A stretch of 64,000 nucleotides of DNA from Blasia pusilla (lineage: Eukaryota; Marchantiophyta; Marchantiopsida; Blasiales): positions 56,916,001 through 56,980,000 of the forward strand of contig CM114272.1 of the NCBI GenBank assembly GCA_050084515.1. Direction: 5' to 3'. Shown here in pieces: positions 55,391 to 64,000 of this stretch; position 1 is the first letter of the stretch; every line of letters begins with the position of its first letter. The position numbers and the translations under genes are program-made. Under the pieces are notes generated by a model. It saw only the letters and a list, made by a program, of their open reading frames with translations, was not told the DNA's origin and ran no database searches.

Positions 55391-58300
55391 ATGTTCTTGG
55401 ACGTATGTCTGTCTCTAAGACATACATGTCCCTACAATCCATAACCCGCACAAGGGGCCCGCCCCACCCACAACATAGACCCTAAGCCCGCACCCAATCC
55501 AACAACCCTTTGCTTGTTCTTGCCATCCATTTAGTGGCCTACGTTGAGCCCGCACCTCGCTCACCAAGACTAGCCCTACGCAGGCCTACAATGGATCGGT
55601 GTGGGCCAACCATGCTTGGTGCATACCACGCACGGGCTTGATACGGGCCATGTGAGGGCTCGTAGCCCGCACACCCATTCGATCCATACCCGCCTCCCTT
55701 CAAGACCGCACCCATTCCCCTATCCAAAGCTTAGGCAAATAATTGAGATACCGAGAAAACCGAGACGAGGCACTCATTTGGTATGTTCAGATGTAGAAGT
55801 TCGTTTTTTTATAAGCTAACCTTAAAATGCACTTGTCTTGTATGTTGGAAAGTCATATGCCTTCAAAGAGTAAATATGAATCTTCCTCTCACACTTCTAA
55901 TCATAATTAAGAAGTAAATAGTATCAATTTTGTATTATTTATAGTAAACCCTTTTTACAAAGAAATATGATGTATAATTCATAGTAGAAGGGGTTGAAAG
56001 GCCTTTTTTTCTCACAACAAGTGGGGAGGCTTCAAGTTCAATCCCAACCATAGGATTTTTACAAAATGGGTACTATATGTCCCAAGAATTTAAAGGTTTA
56101 AGTTAGGATCTCAAGAGGAGACCTTAAAACAACTTTGAATGTCATTTAATAGACCAAAAAAAGAATTGGTCATTTAATGGACAATGCAAGAAAAAAATGA
56201 TGTTATGTATCTAGGGAGAAAATAACTTGTTATTATTCACAACTCAAGAAAAAAACTTGAAATAAATATTAGAAAACATAAATTTTAAGGGAAAATTTTT
56301 AAATAGGGATTACAAATCAAAAGAAATAAAAAATTTGATGATAGTCAAATCATATCATAGTATTAAGCCCGTTAGTTCACTTGGAGGCATGGTTACACAA
56401 AAACGGACATGATTGGAGAAGTTTGGACATGTCTACAAACATGGATTGTAAAAGGTGGAGCCCACCCTTATAGTTAATGAAGGAAGGCAAGGCAATGGCG
56501 GACATGGCAATAAGGGGGAAGAAAGTGAAGGGAGGAGGAAGAAGAAACGAGAAATTACGGATCACGAAGGCAAGTGGGGGAATGAGAAAGAAGGGGGAGG
56601 TGAGGCCCATATAAACAAGTCCTTCCATAGGACGGACACACACTTTGTCCATATGCAACCTTGCTTAAAGGACCTAAGAATAAACGTCACATATAAGATC
56701 TCTTCACGAAGCCTTTTTTATTTGATCATGTAATAAATTTTAAAATTATTGTGAGGAGAGGGATTTAAAATTAGGAACTTCTATTTTAATTTGAAATTTT
56801 ATTTATTTATTTAAACTTTTAATTTTATTATTAAATTTTAAATTATATATAAATGATTTAAGAATTATCTTAAATTTAATTTTCAAATATTAAATTTATT
56901 AATTTTCCTAAATTTCATGGAATATTCTTATCATGAAGTCTTTAGGTATCTTTGCATTTTAAAATAAATTTTACATGTTTAAATATTGATTAAAAAAGAA
57001 TTTAAAAGAAAAATTAATTAATATTTTTGGAAAAAATGATAAGAAGATAATATTGGGGCAAGAATTATTCTTCAAAATGATGAAAGATATTTTCTTTGGA
57101 CGTTATTTTAAATTTTTAAGCTGGTTTGGGAAGGAAATTTTAAACTATATTTTATAAAATAACACTTAATCGAAATACTTTCGTGAATTGAAAAATTGGG
57201 ATTCCATAAAGGCTCTCATCCTTTTCCCCCCAACTAATAAAAAAATTTCAAATCAACATTGGCAATCCATTTTGACATTAATATTAAAAAATATTTTTTT
57301 CTTTTTTAGATCTTTATAATCGATATCTATATCATACTGGACAACCCTATATGTACAATAAGACAAAATATTGGGATAGAAAGACAAAATAGCGACATGT
57401 TTGAATTTTGTTCATTGATTCACATTAGATAGGAGCAAGAATGATTTTGAGTGGAAGAGGAAAATATTTTGTTAATTTATATCATGATGGGTAATCCTAT
57501 ATGCACAATAAGACAAAATAACTAAGGAAACTTGAACCAAGACTTGAGAGGAATCGAATCTAGGAAGAGTGGTTACCAAAGAGGTTGAAAACCAGATTTG
57601 GAACGTGACTAGCGTTTGCGGTTTTTACTATATTTTGGTCCATAACTTTCAAATGTCGAGGAATTGCCCGAAAACTATTGTCGGGGGAATTGGGTTGAGG
57701 TCCAAAAGGAGCGCTCTAAGTGTCCTCCTTCCCAAGATAGGGGGAGGGCGGAGAACCCCAGAAGCACTAGTAAGGGGGAGGGTCTCCAAGGTGCGTGGGA
57801 CCTTAACTACACTTTAAGGCGTCACGGGGCGAACCAAGGGGACGGAATGGACCATAAGGTTGGCATTAGGGTGCAAACCCCTAGCCAACTCCAAGGGAGT
57901 GGATCTCGAAGGTCACTCTTAGATTCCAAAGTGTAACTCATTTGTTAGGTCTCAGTTAAAGACGTATAGAAGGCCCCTTGAACAATTGGAATTGCTAGGC
58001 GTGCGAATGTCGTTTTAGATGTATGGACTATCCAAAAACTTTGTCGCAAGTCTAGGAAGCCTTGCCCGTCTTAGGAAGTGAGGAGGTAGGAAAGTTGATC
58101 TTGAAGAATGACCCAAGGCGAGGACTCGAGAAGTTGGAAGGCTAATTGATCCAGACTAGACTAACATATGTGTGTTTGGATGCATATTCGTAGTGAGATC
58201 GTGAGTACGCCTCCGCAACACTAGAGATTGACGTTCAAGAGGAATATGTGTACGAAAAAAAAGAACAAGTCCATCCTTAGCACGGAAATGGACGGACAAG

Positions 58301-58920
58301 TCTGGAGATGTCTACGAATATGGATTGCAAGAGGTGGGGCCCACACTTATAATTCATGATGGAAGGCAAGGCAAGGGCAAATGGGGCAATAAGGGAAGAG
58401 AAAGTGGTGGAGGAAGGAAGAAACATGAAAGTATGGAACATTAAGGCAAGTGCGGGAAATGATAAAGAAGATGAAGGTGTGACCTACATGGACAAGTCTT
58501 TTCATAGCACAGACGTAAGTCCATGGACATAGACATATCCGCGAATACACAGTTCCCCTACATGCAACATTGAGAAGAATAAGGATTGTTTAAACTTTAT
58601 AGAGGAGTGAAATTATTTGAGGGAGTTGGGTATTATTTAAATTTTAATTAAAAATTAAAATTATTTTTTAATGAAATATTATTATTCTTTTAAGATTTAA
58701 GAAAAAAATTACCTAACTTTTGAAATAAAAAATATCACTAAATTATTTTAAAAATTGTGCACTTAGGGCATGCTAACTAAGGTAAAATGTAGAGTAATTG
58801 GCTTCATATAATTATTCAGATTGGGAGACCCTAAAATCCTATTGGCCCGCTGGTTCCATCCTTAATCTTAAGTGTCTAATAACAAATTGAATAGTAGGAT
58901 CCAGTACCACGTTGATACGA
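55391..58920. other. Noncoding repeat-bearing and AT-rich stretch
   Basis: It includes a dispersed repeat pair (56,400-56,660 and 58,280-58,535), a strongly AT-rich tract (about 56,740-57,310) and a CGCACGGGC/GGCCTAC-type GC stretch (55,440-55,720) that resembles 54,260-54,370. I recognise no protein. Confidence 0.5.
56400..56660 (+). repeat. Dispersed 260-bp repeat, copy 1 (copy 2 at 58,280-58,535)
   Basis: Both copies run ACATGTCTACAAACATGGAT-type start, AAGGTGGAGCCCAC, GAAGGCAAGGCAA, GGCAATAAGGG, AAGGCAAGTG.GGGAA and end in GGACAAGTC.TTCATAG.AC. Same orientation, 1.9 kb apart. No terminal repeats are visible. Confidence 0.75.
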
Positions 58921-59388
58921 AACACGGAGAAAGTGCACATTTACAGCGTATCCTAACAATGGTTACGGTACAGTACGCGGAAACCGACGCAGTTGAACTG
59001 CAGCATTAGGGTTTGAGCTACTGTAGTACCCAACACCAAAGCGGGTACAGTTAGTACGTAGAAATGGACCCAGTGCATGACTACGTGCAATTCCACCTAA
59101 ATCACGGAATTCCACACTGGACCTGCGATTGCGCCTCCGACTTCGCGTATCATCCACAGCATCGGATGCAATGAAGATTGCGGAAGGCATCTTACAGTTC
59201 CGATCGCAATTCGACGCGAGGAGATGAGAGAAAAATTATCTTTCAGCTCCACGCACTGTGGTTTATCTGTTAGCGGGGGCATTTAGGGTGCAGGTGATTA
59301 AAATTCGGAGCTGGAATTCGGTGGAGAAATTCGGTGTGAGAAGTCACTTGAGCGATAATTTTCGTCCAACCGCTGCTAAGATCGGAGG

Positions 59389-62225
59389 ATGAATCGAACG
59401 ATGTGGACGATTTCCGTTGTCGCGGTTGGCGCGGGATGCTTATTTGTAGGGTATCATTGGGGCAGACGGCGTGTTTTGATGTTGAGAGAAATTGCTGAGT
59501 TGACGATGCGCAGGAGAGACTCGACTGGATCGTATCTCGAAGTCGAGAAGTTCGCGGACTCGCACGACGACTTCAAAATGGTGAGCTTCTGAAATGACCC
59601 TCCTGTTTCTCATTCAATTCGCATACCTGATCGGGTGCAATTGAAAAGAAGATAATCGGGAAATTTATAATCTTTGATGTGGAACATATTAGGTTTGGGT
59701 GCACAGGCTTAGGACTACCATGGAGGAATTTTGTTGTATTCCTTTATAACACATATGGCAATGGGGAGTAATCTCGACAGGAACGGAGGTCTAGGGTTTA
59801 TGCGCTGCTATTCAAGCTTCGAACAGGGAATCAATTTCTGTGGTTTTAGGGTTTCTCAATGTTTATCAGTTATTCCATGTTGAGGTCGTTGTAGTGCAGG
59901 GATTTAACAAAGGAGATTTTACTGCCGTGGAGTTTTAACCGACGTACCCACTCATAGGACACTTATGAGATTACCACCTTCATTTTAGCGATTATCATGT
60001 TTTGAACAGAATGAAATTTGATTATCTGTCGACCGCAGGTTTTAGTAGTCAGGAATGACCTGAAGATGGGGAAGGGGAAAGTGGCCGCGCAATGTAGGTA
60101 TGTTTCACATCCTTGTATAACTGGGATGTCTTCCAAAGATTCATGCGGTGATATATGTGTGCCTCCTACTTCCACTCCATCGTCCCAGAAGCTTGCCTCT
60201 TTTGATGTCCCGAAGAATTGGGTTCTGTGACTTCACGTGGAACTCTGAAAGTGTTCTCGAACCCTTGAGGGGTAAGTTAGATTAGGGTGAAAACTGCATT
60301 CCTACTGGACTTTCTGGAAGTTTTGCTCACGAGGGAAGAGATCTTAAGCACGTACCTTCTTAGACCTTAAAATCAACTCCCCGAGGTATCTGAGTGTCTT
60401 GAATAGAGTATTGGTAGAAACGATAAAGTTCAGAGTTTGACAAATGCAACAAACAATAGGTTTGGTTGCAAGCAACATCCAATGGTCCAGTTCACCAAAG
60501 ATCACGTAGAGCAAGAAACGAGGGTAATTTGATACCAATAAAAGTCCAGAATTTATGACAACCATGGGAACCATGTTTCACGAAGCCAGTGTGATCTGTC
60601 CGCTGTGGAATCAGGATAGGATGTCAGGTTGTTTGATTACGTTGGTATTTCAACTGGAATGCAACTCTGGACTCCCTTCTATTTGGCAATATACCTGGAC
60701 TCAGAGATAGGCTTTTCTTGATTCGATTAACCTTTTGTTATCCTAAGTGATTTTGGGCATGCAGTTCGACTGATTGTGTGAGTCTATCGTAATACTGCGC
60801 AGCCATGCAACCTTGGGATTGTACAAGAAAATTCTATACAAGGCCCCGAAAGCACTCAGCAGGTAATTCTCCCTCAACCTGAATTGTCGACCTTTTCTCT
60901 TCATGAACTACCTTTTCTCATGTTCATAATGTTGTAGGGTTTGCTGGTAACCATGAGCCGATGTATTATGAGGAGAATGGAGTATGTGAACCTTGTTTAA
61001 ATTTGTGGTCAAAGAATCTGGGGAATCTGTTCTCTTGTATATTGCAAACTCAAGTCAGTATTAGCGACCTCATTATTTATTTGTGTGTGTGTCAAGGTCA
61101 GATGGGAGATGTGTGGACAAGTGAAAGTCGTTACAAAAGTTGAAAGTGAAGAAGAGCTGTTATTTTTACAGGTCTGTGCAATTCATTGTTCTTGTAAGTG
61201 GCAATTGTCTTGGACGGTTGTATTTCTGGTGATGAACACTCTGTGAAACTTCAGCTTCAGACACTGGTGGATTTGTATGTAAGCGCCTGTACCGGTGTAC
61301 AACCAGTGCCCTGCACGGGGCTAATCATGCTCCACACAAATTCAAAAAAACATTTTCTCGTTGCCCCAGAAACATTTCTTGCTGCCGGTAATATGAGAAA
61401 CATCTTCTTGCTGCCCCTGTGGTCATGTGTCAAGCAGATAGGTGTTTGGAAATCAATAAGCCACTCTCCAATAATAGCATAGATCGAAAACATTTCTCTG
61501 TAGATAAATTTCATCTGTTGTATTCACAAAATTCATAACCAAGTCTGACTCCCCGCTTCAAATGTTCATTTTTGTGAGAGCAGACTAGAGCCAAGACCTT
61601 GAAAATCCCAACTCATATCACTATTGATGCTGGCAGAACCCAAATTGCTGCAAGTGAGTTAACTTGGACTCTTCTTCACTTACAAACTACTGGATGTCAT
61701 AGCCTATGACTTAGCGTCATACATCTTATGTACATAGGAGATCTGCAACCTCTAGATCTCTCGTTTTGTACCTTCTTGCAAATTATGATGAGTTTGCTGC
61801 TATGCAGTTCAAATGGAGCAGTGAGTCAATCAGATGTGTAGGTGCCCCGATAGTATCAGTTGGTACTCATGGATATGGAGTTTGCCAGACTTTAACCCTC
61901 TCGTGGTTTCGAATTGTGCAGATTCCAGAACTGTCATGGCTCTACTAGGTTGGTTCTACTAGGTCTGCCCTTGAATTATCTAGGAAATGTGCGATTGTCT
62001 ACTCATTCTGTAGAAATTGAAATCCTACATGGCTTTCTGCTCTCCTCATGGTTTATCGTATCTGACTTGTCCCAATCATAATACATGTGTGCAATCGGGA
62101 ATCCCTTCTTTCAGCTTGCTGGTTTGTCTAGTTACAATCATAACCTTCTGATGTCCAGACATTATTGTTGTGCAGGGCCTGTCAGAGTCGTGGATGAGGT
62201 GACCAGAGGTCTCAAGCTTTTGTAG
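59389..62225 (+). CDS. PTH2: Peptidyl-tRNA hydrolase 2, complete seven-exon gene
   Basis: The exons are 59,389-59,580, 60,039-60,097, 60,803-60,862, 61,102-61,171, 61,584-61,653, 61,922-61,948 and 62,176-62,225. All introns are GT-AG, and the parts join to 528 bases (175 residues), close to the ~180 of animal PTRH2. The enzyme hydrolyses peptidyl-tRNA released by stalled ribosomes. An N-terminal membrane anchor (TISVVAVGAGCLFVGYHWGR) suggests attachment to an organelle membrane. The catalytic domain starts VLVVRNDLKMGKGKVAAQC and continues SHATLGLYKKILYKAPKALS, RWEMCGQVKVVTKVESEEE, THITIDAGRTQIAA and VVDEVTRGLKLL. The lysine of KMGKGK, QCSHA and DAGRTQIA are the family signatures. One oddity is the 27-base exon 6 (SRTVMALLG), where relatives have GS.TVLAIGPGP. 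Confidence 0.93.
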
Positions 62226-64000
62226 AAGGTTTATAGAAAGCCATCACTTATTCAATTAGTACTCAGAATCATCCCACAGCTCCAGGCCGTAGCGAGCAAA
62301 TTAGCTCTCAGAGAATTTTGAGGGAAGGAAAGAGAGACATGTACTCACGCTCTAACTTGGTGCTTCATGTCTAGTGGAGGCCACACTCGATAGGGTTTCC
62401 AATTGAGGGCTGAGGTGGAACGGGGAGAACTTGCCAGATCCCAAATCAAAGAAGCTCAGTTTTCCCCGGTAGTTATAAACCAAATCGCTGCAGAACATAC
62501 CCACTTGTGTTTCATGGGAATCTGAGGATCAATCCTAGGTCATTCTGGAGCTCTTTTCGATAGAATATAAGGTGCCAAGGTCTGGCGATGAGATACATGG
62601 CGACACCAAATTTGTTTGGACTTTTGTTGTCACTGACGCCAACTGTGGATGGATATGCACTTTTGCGTGGTGGGCGATGAGATCTGCGCACGATAGGGTG
62701 ACCTAGAGTCTCAGACTCATGAAGCCCGTTTGGTGGGTTCATGTGACCAGTCTGTTTGTTTGCCTTGTGACTAGTGACTGGTTGGTTCAGGGCTTTTCCT
62801 TCAGGGATCTCCTCTCGGGCATCAGCCGCCCTCTCTTTCCGAGATAAAGCTTAGATCCTAATTCGAGGATTCATCTGGTACTCCTCTAAATAGAATCTAC
62901 CGTGGCACTTTACGGAGTCCCCTGCTCCAGTCTGGACTGTATTGCACTGGATTGTACTTTCCACGTGGCGGACATGAGCATGAACAGTAGGTGTATAACT
63001 ATGAGCTGAATGTGTGTTGTGTGTGCGCATGAGGCTTAACAAGCAAACGACTCTCAGCTGGTATGGCTCCACTGTACGTGGTTTCCTGGCACTGGTCTGA
63101 TTCGCATGTGATCGGTGAGGCCTTGAACGGCGTGCTTGCTGAGTGAGCGCCATTATAAAGTCCTGCAGTCCATGACAATGCGTGGGTCCCCTTCGTCAGC
63201 TGTTGCAGCCCCTTCTCTCTCCAGCGAGTCCGGCAAGTCGGAATATTCTCTCCTCTCTGTCTGCAGCAGACACAAGCACTTCACTAGCCCGCCACTCTTT
63301 CATTTTCAATTTTTCGACGAGAAAAAATTGGAGGGTTTCCCTCCTTCCATCCATGTACATGTACATTGCTGGTCTGGCCATCCACTCTTCTTTCCTTCTC
63401 TCTTCCTGCCATCCATTCACGTTTCTAACTGGGCCTCACGAGATATATCCCCACCATGGTACCACGTATTCATTTGTCTTTTCGGCTGCCGACACTTTTC
63501 ATGTACCCTCGTGGAACCCAGCATCCCACAATCCATCAGGCCATACGGACCCAGCTGCTCTTGCGACCCCCATCCATCATCCATCCACCTCTGTCTACTG
63601 GTTCTGCCCCCCATCCGGGCAGACAAACTTTCCTCCTACCCACCCTCCGACGTTCGAGAAGAAACGTGGACGGGGCCCATGCCTGACTTTAATTATATGG
63701 TATCCCCCAGAAACAATTACATGCGCTTTCGAATTGCCTTGATCCCCTCGCAACTCCTCACGGGGCTCCTACGATCATGGCAGAAGACGCAAGGGGACGA
63801 AATGGATGGCGTTTGAAAAGTCGTTAATGAGCGCGATCCGCAAAAGGGCAGGTTTTCATAAAACGGTTGCCTTGAGCCATGTTGTGACTGCCCGTCGTGG
63901 ACACGCCGCCGGCTCGTGCTCTTCGCGCGGGCGGCCGGAGGAACATGTGATGAGCGTCGCGCTTCGATCTGTGGCCCAGCAGCAGCAGTGTGGCACAGAC
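62226..64000. other. Downstream of PTH2: no supported gene
   Basis: The first few hundred bases are probably PTH2 3' UTR. Long overlapping frames at 63,136-63,816 and 63,182-63,742 are Pro/Ser/His-rich, lie on pyrimidine-rich DNA (repeated CCATCCA, CTCTCT) and show no domain. The last 150 bases become GC-rich (CGCCGCCGG, GCGCGGGCGGCC), possibly the start of a promoter or gene beyond the window. Confidence 0.4.

Noticed and set aside
60344-60574. 76-residue minus-strand frame inside PTH2
   Set aside because: It lies in a PTH2 intron and has no recognisable features.
62851-63816. Long overlapping frames at the right end, including one of 226 residues
   Set aside because: Two plus-strand frames and antisense frames overlap in low-complexity pyrimidine-rich sequence, with no domain, no splice logic and no start context.

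Overview
The window is nuclear DNA of a land plant. The evidence is an interstitial run of plant-type TTTAGGG telomere repeats, GT-AG introns in every real gene, and plant transposon families (MULE, Ty1/copia, CACTA, hAT, Helitron). The intron-rich peptidyl-tRNA hydrolase gene and the style of the transposon proteins make me favour an early-diverging lineage such as a bryophyte. That lineage call is low confidence.

Bases 1-31,200 are a nested block of three related composite elements in tandem. Each unit has a minus-strand gene ('M') and a divergent plus-strand gene ('T'). M starts with a charged, coiled-coil-like region, followed by a ParB/sulfiredoxin-like domain (DGNHR motif), a helical middle and a C-terminal beta-class DNA amino-methyltransferase. 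T encodes a MULE-like transposase with Cys-rich ribbons, a DNAQP-type catalytic segment and a C-terminal SWIM zinc finger. In all three units the space upstream of M's TATA box holds a tandem array of 67-bp repeats. Each repeat is built on a 27-bp palindrome (GCAACCCGTCGGA, one or a few central bases, then its reverse complement). Degenerate copies of this palindrome also fill the introns of M and T. All three units are decayed: M1/T1 at 1,195-13,758, M2/T2 at 15,790-20,108 and M3/T3 at 20,098-30,749. A 1.25-kb inverted duplication (1-1,263 and 14,731-15,960), an unrelated insertion and two templated-repair scars, one with telomere repeats, record their history.

Bases 31,200-46,500 are a transposon graveyard: tandem 413-bp LTR-like repeats, a copia polymerase split by a 3.3-kb insertion, long GA and CT microsatellites, a CACTA N-terminus, a gag-like fragment, a PIF1/Helitron-type helicase end and unrecognised ORF remnants.

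Bases 46,500-64,000 carry the resident single-copy genes. They are a partial FLZ-like zinc-finger exon (weak), a possible three-exon six-cysteine small protein at 48,627-49,041, an S1/SPH-family secreted protein at 51,659-52,048, and a complete seven-exon PTH2 peptidyl-tRNA hydrolase at 59,389-62,225, which is the best-supported host gene. Between the last two lie a hAT fragment, dispersed repeats and an AT-rich tract. I see no rRNA, tRNA or CRISPR array.
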